This document shows positions 1 to 5,565 of a stretch of 5,565 bases of DNA, in pieces. Source of the DNA: an uncultured Acidobacteriota bacterium (GTDB lineage Bacteria; Acidobacteriota; Blastocatellia; Pyrinomonadales; Pyrinomonadaceae); assembly GCA_902826505.1 (NCBI GenBank), contig CADEFG010000367.1, positions 1 to 5,565 of the forward strand, in the 5' to 3' direction. The position numbers were made by a program, and so were the translations under genes. The notes under the pieces are model-generated. The model saw nothing but the letters and a program-made list of their open reading frames with translations. It made no database searches and had not been told where the DNA came from. Numbering within the stretch: position 1 is the stretch's first letter; every line of letters begins with the position of its first letter.

Positions 1-270
1 ATTCTCGGACTCGGATTAGCGGCGGTTTTTCCGACCAATATGTCGCGTTTTACCAAAACCTTCGGCGCATCGGCTTCACGCCGCGCCATGCCGTTTTTTA
101 TCTGCGGAACTTTGGGCGCAACTTTTACGACCTGGCTGATCGGCTTTACGTCTAATCATTTTAACAGCTTGCATTCGGGAATGATTATTTTGCTGGTGAG
201 CGGTGTTATCCTGCTTTTTCTCCAAATTTTTCTTCAATTTCAAAATAAACCGAAAACCGCTCTGGAATAA
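1..270 (+). CDS. MFS transporter, C-terminal end (5' part outside window)
   Basis: The reading frame is open from base 1 and ends at TAA 268-270, giving 89 residues of the C-terminus of a membrane transporter. The visible part starts in a helix (GLGLAAVFPTN, about residues 3-13), then a polar, basic cytoplasmic-type loop (residues 14-30). Two hydrophobic segments follow at about 31-51 and 60-80, as expected for the last two helices of a 12-helix MFS protein, with a short polar tail. The 'G-L-x-x-x-F-P-T' helix followed by 'SRRAMPFFICGTLGA' resembles sugar or fucose-permease-like MFS members; that is family recognition by eye, and the substrate is unknown. An internal ATG at base 40 is not a start, because the coding pattern continues upstream of it. 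The gene ends about 30 bases before a GH63 glucosidase, so the two may be co-transcribed, with the transporter importing the enzyme's substrate or a related sugar. Confidence 0.8.
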   Translation: MLGLGLAAVFPTNMSRFTKTFGASASRRAMPFFICGTLGATFTTWLIGFTSNHFNSLHSGMIILLVSGVILLFLQIFLQFQNKPKTALE

Positions 271-301
271 TCTTGCGCTTCTGCGGAATACATGAGCCGT
301 G

Positions 302-2968
302 ATGAACGCAGAAGAAAAACGTCTGAAAGAGCAAAAAAACTGGAAACATTGGGGACCATATTTGTCCGAACGCGCCTGGGGAACCGTCCGCGAAGATTAT
401 TCGGCAACGGGCGCGGCGTGGGATTTTTTCCCGCACGATCATGCGCGCAGTCGCGCCTATCGCTGGAACGAGGACGGCATTGCCGGAATTTGCGACGCGG
501 ATCAGCAGATCTGTTTTGCGCTCGCGCTCTGGAACGGCAAAGATCCGATCTTAAAGGAACGAATTTTCGGGCTGACGGGCAGCGAAGGAAATCACGGCGA
601 AGATGTCAAAGAATATTATTTTTACGTTGACTCAACGCCGACGCATTCCTATCTGAAGTATCTTTACAAATATCCGCAAGCCGAATTTCCCTATTCGCGT
701 CTGATCGAAGAAAACCGCAACGCGGGCAAATCGAACGGCGAATTTGAATTGCTCGACACGGGAATTTTTGATGAAGACAAATATTTCGACGTTTTTGTTG
801 AATACGCAAAAGCCGATGCGGAAGATATTTTGATCAAGATCACGGTCGCCAATCGCGGCGCGGAAACTGCCCGCATCAACGTTTTGCCGACCGTTTGGGC
901 GCGAAACGTTTGGAGCTGGACGGGCGTGAAACCGGAATTCAAATTTCACAGTTCAAATCTCAAACCCGGGACAATCGAAAACGATAATTATCAACTGATC
1001 TGTGAAAACGCGGACGAATTGCTTTTTTGCGAAAATAACACCAACAAACAAAAGCTTTTCGGCGCGGAAAACGAGTCTGAATTCGTCAAAGACGGCATCA
1101 ATGATTACATCGTCAACGGCGATTTGAATGCCGTAAATCCCGCCAAACAAGGCACGAAAGCGGCGGCGAATTATCTTTTGGAACTCGCGGGCGGCGAAGA
1201 AAAAACGATTCGCTTGCGGTTAAAGGCAGAATCGTCGGCGGTCGCGGGTGGTTTAAGCCAAATCAATCGAAACACCGAAATTAAACCATCCGCGACCACA
1301 GATAATTCTGACCAGAAAAACGCTTTCGCGGATTTCGACAAAATTTTCGATCTGCGCCAAAAAGAAGCCGCTGAATTTTACGCCGAGATCATTCCCGAAA
1401 GTCTGTCGGCAGATGCGCAAAGCGTAATGCGTCAGTGTTTAGCAGGAATGCTCTGGTCAAAGCAGTTTTATCATTACGACATTGAAAAATGGCTCGACGG
1501 CGATCCGGCGCAGCCCGTCCCGCCCGCCGAAAGAAAAAAGCAGCGCAACGCGGAATGGCGGCATTTGAACAATGCCGATGTGATCTCGATGCCCGACAAA
1601 TGGGAATATCCGTGGTATGCGGCGTGGGATCTGGCATTCCACTCGATTCCGCTGGCAATGGTAGATCCGGATTTTGCCAAAGAGCAGCTGATTTTAATGC
1701 TCCGCGAATGGTATATGCATCCGAACGGGCAAATTCCGGCGTATGAATGGGCTTACGGCGACGTTAATCCGCCGGTTCACGCGTGGGCGGCGCTGCGCGT
1801 TTATCAAATTGACAAAAAACGAACGGGCACCGGCGATACGAAATTTCTGGCGCGGGTTTTTCAAAAACTACTGCTCAATTTTACGTGGTGGGTCAACCGC
1901 AAAGATGCCGAAGGAATGAACGTTTTCGAAGGCGGATTTTTAGGACTTGACAACATCGGCGTGTTCGACCGTTCGCAGCCGCTGCCGACCGGCGGAAAGC
2001 TCGCGCAATCGGACGGCACTTCGTGGATGGCGATGTATTGCCTGAATCTGCTGGAAATTGCGCTCGAACTTGCCGTCACCGATAATTCTTATGAAGATGT
2101 CGCGACAAAGTTCTGGGAACATTTTATCTATATCGCCGACGCGATGAACAATCTCGGTCAGGAAGGCATCTCACTCTGGAACGAAGAAGACGGTTTTTAT
2201 TACGACGTGCTGCATTTGCACGGACAAGGAAATATGCCTCTGAAAGTGCGTTCGATGGTCGGACTGATCCCGATGTTTGCGGTCGCGACGATTGATTTAA
2301 AAAACCTCGATGCTTTGCCGGATTTCAAAAAACGTTTTCACTGGTTTCTCGAAAATCGTCCAAAATTAACCGCCAATGTTGAAGAAAACGGCGAGAAAAG
2401 GCTGTTATCAATCGCATTTCGTGAAAGATTGGAAAAAGTTTTGCGCCTGATGCTCGACGAAAACGAATTTCTTTCGCCGCACGGAATTCGCGCCGTTTCG
2501 CGATTTCACAAAGACAATCCATATGTTTTGCACGCGGGTGGCGCCGAACATCGCGTTGATTACGAACCGGCGGAATCTTCGAGCGGGCTGTTCGGCGGAA
2601 ATTCCAATTGGCGCGGTCCGGTTTGGATGCCGGTTAATTATCTGCTGATCGAATCCCTGCAAAAATTTCATCATTATTTCGGCGACGATCTGCGCGTTGA
2701 ATGTCCGAGCGGGTCGGGCAATTTGATGAATCTGTGGGAAGTTGCGCAGGAACTTTCGCGCCGTTTGTCGCATATCTTTTTGCAGGATAAGAACGGCAAA
2801 CGTCCTGTTTACGGCGGTTCCGAGAAATTTCAAACCGACCCGCACTGGCGCGATTATGTTCTGTTCTACGAATATTTTCACGGCGACACGGGCGCCGGGG
2901 TCGGCGCCAGCCACCAAACCGGCTGGACCGGACTCGTCGCCAAACTCTTACAGCAATCGGGTGAATAA
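302..2968 (+). CDS. GH63 / MGH1-like family glucosidase (cytoplasmic)
   Basis: An 888-residue protein of the bacterial GH63-related 'glucosidase' family, whose members hydrolyse alpha-linked glucosides or glycosylglycerates by an inverting mechanism. It has no signal peptide, so it probably acts in the cytoplasm. The N-terminal beta-rich region (about 1-305) holds the family block around 'RAWGTVREDYS' and 'PHDHARSRAYRW'. The C-terminal (alpha/alpha)6 barrel (about 345-885) holds 'YAAWDLAFHSIP' with D443 as likely general acid, 'NWRGPVW' (769-775), and 'FYEYFHGDTGAG' with E857 as likely base. It ends in 'GASHQTGWTGL' just before the C-terminus, as in full-length relatives. The residue roles are inferred from GH63 enzymes with an Asp/Glu pair, not aligned here. 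ATG 302 was chosen; an in-frame GTG at 299 would add one residue, and no clear Shine-Dalgarno precedes either. Residues of about 310-340 look like a linker insert containing a 17-bp inverted repeat. The exact substrate is uncertain. Confidence 0.93.
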   Translation: MNAEEKRLKEQKNWKHWGPYLSERAWGTVREDYSATGAAWDFFPHDHARSRAYRWNEDGIAGICDADQQICFALALWNGKDPILKERIFGLTGSEGNHGEDVKEYYFYVDSTPTHSYLKYLYKYPQAEFPYSRLIEENRNAGKSNGEFELLDTGIFDEDKYFDVFVEYAKADAEDILIKITVANRGAETARINVLPTVWARNVWSWTGVKPEFKFHSSNLKPGTIENDNYQLICENADELLFCENNTNKQKLFGAENESEFVKDGINDYIVNGDLNAVNPAKQGTKAAANYLLELAGGEEKTIRLRLKAESSAVAGGLSQINRNTEIKPSATTDNSDQKNAFADFDKIFDLRQKEAAEFYAEIIPESLSADAQSVMRQCLAGMLWSKQFYHYDIEKWLDGDPAQPVPPAERKKQRNAEWRHLNNADVISMPDKWEYPWYAAWDLAFHSIPLAMVDPDFAKEQLILMLREWYMHPNGQIPAYEWAYGDVNPPVHAWAALRVYQIDKKRTGTGDTKFLARVFQKLLLNFTWWVNRKDAEGMNVFEGGFLGLDNIGVFDRSQPLPTGGKLAQSDGTSWMAMYCLNLLEIALELAVTDNSYEDVATKFWEHFIYIADAMNNLGQEGISLWNEEDGFYYDVLHLHGQGNMPLKVRSMVGLIPMFAVATIDLKNLDALPDFKKRFHWFLENRPKLTANVEENGEKRLLSIAFRERLEKVLRLMLDENEFLSPHGIRAVSRFHKDNPYVLHAGGAEHRVDYEPAESSSGLFGGNSNWRGPVWMPVNYLLIESLQKFHHYFGDDLRVECPSGSGNLMNLWEVAQELSRRLSHIFLQDKNGKRPVYGGSEKFQTDPHWRDYVLFYEYFHGDTGAGVGASHQTGWTGLVAKLLQQSGE
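1240..1297. repeat. Inverted repeat inside the glucosidase gene
   Basis: Arms at 1240-1256 (GGTCGCGGGTGGTTTAA) and 1281-1297 (TTAAACCATCCGCGACC) are reverse complements over 17 bases with one difference, which becomes a G-U pair in RNA. The loop is 24 bases. The element is in frame and encodes residues 313-332 of the glucosidase, in a polar, Ser/Asn/Thr-rich stretch between the N-terminal domain and the barrel. No stop codon is introduced. It may be a small palindromic repeat inserted in the gene; copies elsewhere in the genome cannot be seen from this window. Confidence 0.7.
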
Positions 2969-3006
2969 TTTGGAATAACATTTTAGGGTTGTGTGATTAA
3001 AAAACT

Positions 3007-3011
3007 GAGGA
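3007..3011 (+). promoter_or_regulatory. Ribosome binding site of the cupin gene
   Basis: GAGGA lies three bases upstream of ATG 3015. The spacing is tight, but this is the only purine-rich match nearby and it supports 3015 as the start. The 46-base gap between the glucosidase and cupin genes shows no convincing terminator hairpin or promoter. Confidence 0.5.
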
Positions 3012-3014
3012 CTT

Positions 3015-3449
3015 ATGTCAAAACCTATTTTAAAACCTGATAATCAGGGCGAAGTTTGGAATGTGCTTGGCGAAACGATCGTCTGCAAAGTGCGCGGCGC
3101 GGAAACATTCGGCAGATTCGCGGTCGTCGAAGAAACCTCGCCGCCGAAAGGTGTCGTGCCGCCGCATTTTCATAACCGAACGGACGAAATAATTTACGTA
3201 TTGGAAGGCGAATACGACATCGAATGCGACGGCGAAACAAGCGTCGCAGCCACGGGAAGCCTGATCGTCATTCCGCGCGGAACAACGCACAGCATCCGCA
3301 ACCGGCTCGCCGAACCAAGCAAAATGCTGGCGATTATTACGCCGAGCGGTTTTGAGAATTTTTTCGCTGAAATCAACGAGCTGAAGGAAATCGACGCGGA
3401 AAAAATCGTCGAAATCGGCAAGCGCAACGACCTTGAACTGGCGCTGTGA
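3015..3449 (+). CDS. Single-domain cupin protein (cupin_2 type)
   Basis: A 144-residue soluble protein with one conserved cupin beta-barrel. Cupin motif 1 is seen as HFH-x4-E-x6-G (H51, H53, E58, G65). Motif 2 is complete as 'GSLIVIPRGTTHSIRN' (residues 81-96), with H92 as the fourth metal ligand. All four ligands of the classic 3-His/1-Glu site are present, so a divalent metal (Fe, Mn, Ni or Zn) is probably bound. The sequence does not show whether the protein is a dioxygenase, isomerase or small-molecule binder; quercetinase-like naming would be overreach. A helical acidic/basic tail (about 117-144) follows the barrel. There is no signal peptide. The gene lies between the glucosidase and the redox cluster, 46 bases after the first and over 60 bases before the second, so its membership in either transcription unit is unclear. 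Confidence 0.92.
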   Translation: MSKPILKPDNQGEVWNVLGETIVCKVRGAETFGRFAVVEETSPPKGVVPPHFHNRTDEIIYVLEGEYDIECDGETSVAATGSLIVIPRGTTHSIRNRLAEPSKMLAIITPSGFENFFAEINELKEIDAEKIVEIGKRNDLELAL

Positions 3450-3567
3450 TGTTAGAAAAACCGTGAAGTTTGACGAAGAACATACTCCGAAGCCACAATT
3501 GAAATTTTAAGTGCTTTTACAAAAAATGTTCGTGTCGTCTTCGTCAACTTTCGCAGTTAAAAACTTT

Positions 3568-3822
3568 ATGATTTTCGCTGAAATTATCGTTTATACGGCT
3601 TTTGTTTATCTGGCAATCGGCTTTTTGTTTGCCGTCTGGTTTGCCGCCTTCGGCGTCGTCAAATTGGACGATTCAGCGAAAGAAACAAGCGCCGGTTTTC
3701 GTTTGATCATTTTTTTCGGCGCGGCGGCGTTTTGGATTTTTCTGGCGTGGCGATTATTCAAAGGCGAAAAAAGACCGGTCGAAAAAAACGCGCACCGGCG
3801 AAAATCTCCGGAGGCAAAATGA
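3568..3822 (+). CDS. Small two-helix membrane protein, first gene of redox cluster
   Basis: An 84-residue inner-membrane protein of unknown function. Hydrophobic segments lie at about residues 5-28 ('IIVYTAFVYLAIGFLFAVWF') and 44-63, joined by a short polar loop containing 'KLDDSAKETSAG'. A basic tail follows with 'VEKNAHRR' (71-78). From memory, similar small proteins with a two-helix core and an 'NAHR' tail lie before Rieske/ferric-reductase genes in other bacteria; this was not checked. The start is uncertain: ATG 3568 places the first helix at the N-terminus as expected, but ATG 3526 and GTG 3511 are in frame (98 and 103 residues), and none has a clear Shine-Dalgarno. The stop TGA 3820-3822 overlaps the next start as ATGA, implying translational coupling. 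It may be an accessory or assembly subunit for the fusion protein downstream. Confidence 0.78.
   Translation: MIFAEIIVYTAFVYLAIGFLFAVWFAAFGVVKLDDSAKETSAGFRLIIFFGAAAFWIFLAWRLFKGEKRPVEKNAHRRKSPEAK
3810..3814 (+). promoter_or_regulatory. Strong Shine-Dalgarno fixing the 49-residue gene's start
   Basis: GGAGG lies four bases upstream of ATG 3819, inside the end of the preceding gene. It is the best ribosome binding site in the window and decides the start at 3819 over the longer in-frame option at 3732, which would run through most of the preceding gene. Confidence 0.75.
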
Positions 3823-3968
3823 TTCGCAAAATTCGCCGAAAACATAAATTTGTCTGGCTGATTTTGGCAGTTTTGCTGCCGCTTTTGTTAATAGCGGGCA
3901 TCGCGTTTCGGCATCGCGAACCGGTCAATCAAGCCATTCCAATGATATATAACGCAAATAAAAGATGA
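3819..3968 (+). CDS. 49-residue single-helix membrane protein
   Basis: A very short gene between the two-helix protein and the Rieske fusion. It starts with a strongly basic stretch (MIRKIRRKHK, residues 1-10). One hydrophobic helix follows (about 11-30, 'FVWLILAVLLPLLLIAGIAF'), then a short polar tail with 'RHREPVNQAIPMIY'. The basic start predicts N-terminus in, C-terminus out. It could be read as an uncleaved signal anchor; no signal-peptidase site or lipobox is evident. Evidence that it is real: GGAGG with four-base spacing, ATGA overlap with the previous stop, and another ATGA overlap with the next start at 3965. No cofactor-binding motif is visible, although H32 lies at the membrane edge. 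A role as a small subunit stabilising the heme/Rieske protein is inference from position only. Confidence 0.75.
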   Translation: MIRKIRRKHKFVWLILAVLLPLLLIAGIAFRHREPVNQAIPMIYNANKR

Positions 3969-5026
3969 GCGAAAAATACGCGGCAATCAGCTGGAACCGG
4001 CAAAAGAAAATCTACGACGGCGTGCTTTGGTCGGGCGTTGCGGGTTATCTTTTGCTTTTTATCGCTCTCGGAAGCATTTTTCAGCCCGATGCGACGATCG
4101 AAACGCTTTTGATTCGCGGGTTTGGAACGTGCGCCTTTTTGCTCCTGCACATTGTTTTGATGATCGGACCGTTGTGCCGCCTTTCGCCGCGTTTTCTGCC
4201 GCTTCTTTATAATCGGCGGCATTTGGGCGTGACGACGTTTTTTGTCGGCGCCGCGCACGCCGGATTTTCGATCTTTCAATTTCACGCGCTCGGCAGCGTC
4301 AATCCGTTTGTCAGCATCCTCGTCAGCAACACGCGATTCACGAGCCTCGCCGATTTTCCGTTTCAGGTTTTGGGTTTGATCGCTTTGATAATTCTTTTTT
4401 TGATGGCGGTGACGAGCCACGATTTTTGGCTCAATAATCTGACCGCGCCGGTTTGGAAAACTCTCCACACGCTTGTTTATGTCGCCTATGCGCTGCTGGT
4501 CGGTCACGTTGTTTTGGGCGTTTTACAATCCGAAACTTCGTCGATCTTCGCCGTTTCGTTGGGATTTGGATTGATCTTGGTGATCGGTTTGCACCTGATC
4601 GCGGCTTTTAAGGAAACCGGTTTGGACAAGGAAATTGTTTCAACGGACGAATTTGTCGAGGCTTGTTCGGTTGAAGAAATTCCCGAAAAACGCGCTTGTA
4701 TCCGGACAATTTCGGGCGAGCGCGTCGCGATTTTCAAATACGACGGCAAAATTTCCGCCGTTTCGAATGTCTGCCAACACCAAAACGGTCCGCTCGGCGA
4801 AGGCAAAATCATTGACGGCTGTATTACGTGCCCGTGGCACGGCTTTCAATACGAGCCCGAAACCGGCGCATCGCCGCCGCCGTTTACCGAAAAAATCCCG
4901 ACTTTTAACGTAAAGGTCGCGGATGGGAAAGTTTTTGTCCATCGCCAACCGAACGCGGCGGGCACGCGGGTTGAACCCCAAGTTTTAACAACAGATTCCA
5001 CGGATTTCACGGAAAAAATATTTTAA
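3965..5026 (+). CDS. Ferric-reductase-like heme membrane domain fused to Rieske [2Fe-2S] domain
   Basis: A 353-residue fusion. Residues of about 20-215 form six helices of the ferric-reductase-like/MsrQ (YedZ) type. H98 ('RRHLGVTTFFVGAAHAGF') and H168/H181 ('WKTLHTLVYVAYALLVGH') match the spacing of the b-heme ligands in MsrQ. Residues of about 227-326 are a Rieske domain with C270-x-H272 and C289-x2-H292, 16 residues apart. The first box is CQH without the extra Cys of bc1-type Rieske proteins, so a low-potential ferredoxin-like cluster is more likely. Positive charges in the N-terminus and the 71-86 loop put both the N-terminus and the Rieske domain in the cytoplasm. A role moving electrons between a cytoplasmic partner and membrane heme is inferred; donor and acceptor are unknown. 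There is no flavin/NADPH domain as in true ferric reductases. The start overlaps the previous stop (ATGA). The last 12 residues are encoded by an inverted repeat. Confidence 0.95.
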   Translation: MSEKYAAISWNRQKKIYDGVLWSGVAGYLLLFIALGSIFQPDATIETLLIRGFGTCAFLLLHIVLMIGPLCRLSPRFLPLLYNRRHLGVTTFFVGAAHAGFSIFQFHALGSVNPFVSILVSNTRFTSLADFPFQVLGLIALIILFLMAVTSHDFWLNNLTAPVWKTLHTLVYVAYALLVGHVVLGVLQSETSSIFAVSLGFGLILVIGLHLIAAFKETGLDKEIVSTDEFVEACSVEEIPEKRACIRTISGERVAIFKYDGKISAVSNVCQHQNGPLGEGKIIDGCITCPWHGFQYEPETGASPPPFTEKIPTFNVKVADGKVFVHRQPNAAGTRVEPQVLTTDSTDFTEKIF

Positions 5027-5057
5027 AAATCTCTGTGAAATCCGTGGAATCTGTTGT
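4988..5057. repeat. Palindromic repeat at the end of the Rieske fusion gene
   Basis: Arms 4988-5013 and 5032-5057 pair over 26 bases: a perfect 23-base core (4988-5010 with 5035-5057) plus three more pairs including one G-U. The loop is 18 A/T-rich bases and contains the gene's stop codon. Inside each arm a 9-base unit repeats: TTCCACGGA then TTTCACGGA on the left, TCTGTGAAA then TCCGTGGAA on the right. No T-run follows the stem on either strand, so it is not a canonical intrinsic terminator, although as RNA it would be a very stable hairpin. The CCACGGATTTCACGGA motif resembles dispersed repeats remembered from several environmental phyla, including Acidobacteria and Planctomycetes. Confidence 0.9.
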
Positions 5058-5069
5058 CAACTAATAAAT

Positions 5070-5565
5070 ATGAGCGAAGATTTTTACATCGGTTATCTGC
5101 CGAAAATGCCGAACAGTTTGGCGCGGGTTATAAAAACTTTTGTTGTTTTGGCGTTCGCGGCGGCGGTCGGTTTGACGATTGTTTTATGGCTCGGACAAAA
5201 ACCTTTTGCGAAAAGCGTTTTTGAATTCGGGACGATCAAAGATTTTGAAGGCACGATCGAAGCGCGCGGCGTTCCGTTTTTGCTGGTCGAAAAGAGTGAA
5301 AAAAACAACGGTTTGCCGACGTTTGAAAGATTTCCGCTCGTCGCCGAAGGCAAACACGGCTTTGACGCGGCGGATTTAAATGATCGGCGCGTCAAATTAA
5401 AAGGCACGCTCATTTACCGCGACCGTTTGCGGATGATCGAAGTTACGGGCGATTCGGTTGAAAAAACTTCCGAAACCGAAAATCCGGCTTTGGAAAAATC
5501 CGAAGCTCTCGGCAAATTCACGCTCAAGGGCGAAATCGTTGATTCGAAATGCTATCTGGGCGTGA
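5070..5565 (+). CDS. Membrane-anchored protein of unknown function, 3' end outside window
   Basis: The frame is open from ATG 5070 to the window end, giving 165 residues without a stop. A short polar N-terminus ('DFYIGYLPKMP', residues 4-14) is followed by one hydrophobic helix at about 21-42. A mixed beta-type soluble region follows, with 'FEGTIEARGVPFLLVE' (59-74), 'RRVKLKGTLIYRDRLRMIE' (106-124) and 'FTLKGEIVDSKCYLGV' (150-165). The alternating 'KGxI/L' strands look like OB-fold-like beta modules, a visual impression only. C161 in 'DSKCYLG' is the only Cys seen and could be a metal or redox ligand with residues beyond the window. One basic residue pair before the helix suggests a cytoplasmic N-terminus and an external soluble part. 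No Shine-Dalgarno is seen; the palindromic repeat ends 12 bases before the start. Its place right after the Rieske fusion suggests a partner in the same redox system. Confidence 0.85.
   Translation, partial: MSEDFYIGYLPKMPNSLARVIKTFVVLAFAAAVGLTIVLWLGQKPFAKSVFEFGTIKDFEGTIEARGVPFLLVEKSEKNNGLPTFERFPLVAEGKHGFDAADLNDRRVKLKGTLIYRDRLRMIEVTGDSVEKTSETENPALEKSEALGKFTLKGEIVDSKCYLGV

Noticed and set aside
292..630. Out-of-frame + strand ORF from ATG 292 overlapping the start of the glucosidase gene
   Set aside because: The product is Arg-rich and featureless, while the glucosidase frame over the same bases carries conserved family motifs; a shadow frame.
2408..2917. Minus-strand open frame of 169 residues opposite the glucosidase barrel
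   Set aside because: It lies fully over conserved catalytic motifs of the glucosidase and has no recognisable protein features.
3470..3499. Possible promoter before the redox cluster: TTGACG, 18-base spacer, CACAAT
   Set aside because: The -35 match is good, but the -10 box matches only four of six and nothing else supports it; chance matches of this quality are common. A 5'-end map would decide.
3732..3968. Longer 78-residue version of the small membrane protein starting at ATG 3732
   Set aside because: The extra 29 residues overlap the preceding gene in another frame, and the strong GGAGG at 3810-3814 points to ATG 3819.
3929..4507. Long minus-strand open frame (192 residues) opposite the heme/Rieske gene
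   Set aside because: The + strand frame has recognisable heme and Rieske motifs and good operon spacing. The minus frame is a low-complexity Lys/Arg/Gln-rich product with no motif, an antisense shadow.
4988..5057. The palindromic repeat as a rho-independent terminator
   Set aside because: The stem is long enough, but no T-tract follows it on either strand and the left arm lies within coding sequence.

Overview
The window reads as ordinary bacterial chromosome. All genes are on the + strand, tightly packed, with moderate GC content and codon use that mixes GCG/CGC-rich with AAA/GAA/TTT-rich codons. The protein styles (a GH63 glucosidase, a ferric-reductase/Rieske fusion with small membrane partners) and a CCACGGATTTCACGGA-type dispersed repeat suggest an environmental Acidobacteriota member, perhaps Blastocatellia/Pyrinomonadaceae. 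That placement is inference from memory of similar sequences, not a search result.

Layout. Bases 1-270 are the 3' end of a major facilitator superfamily (MFS) transporter gene. After a gap of about 30 bases comes a large cytoplasmic GH63/MGH1-like glucosidase (302-2968). The pair looks like a small uptake-and-hydrolysis unit for a glucoside or compatible-solute-like sugar. A stand-alone single-domain cupin with a complete metal-binding set follows (3015-3449).

The second half is a redox gene cluster. It holds a two-helix membrane protein (about 3568-3822), a 49-residue one-helix membrane protein (3819-3968) and a six-helix heme-binding ferric-reductase-like domain fused to a C-terminal Rieske [2Fe-2S] domain (3965-5026). 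A membrane-anchored protein of unknown function (5070 to the window end, incomplete) comes last. The first three genes overlap by ATGA at each junction, so they are probably translationally coupled and made as one unit. The positive-inside pattern of the fusion puts its Rieske domain in the cytoplasm, which suggests electron transfer between a cytoplasmic donor or acceptor and membrane b-type heme. The partner and substrate cannot be read from the sequence.

Two palindromic elements stand out. One (4988-5057) starts inside the Rieske gene, supplies its last codons and stop codon, and ends 12 bases before the next start codon. The other (1240-1297) lies in frame inside the glucosidase gene, in a stretch that looks like a family-variable linker. 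Together they suggest palindromic repeats have spread into coding sequence in this genome. No RNA genes, CRISPR arrays, insertion sequences or canonical intrinsic terminators were seen, and no gene-free stretch exceeds 300 bases.
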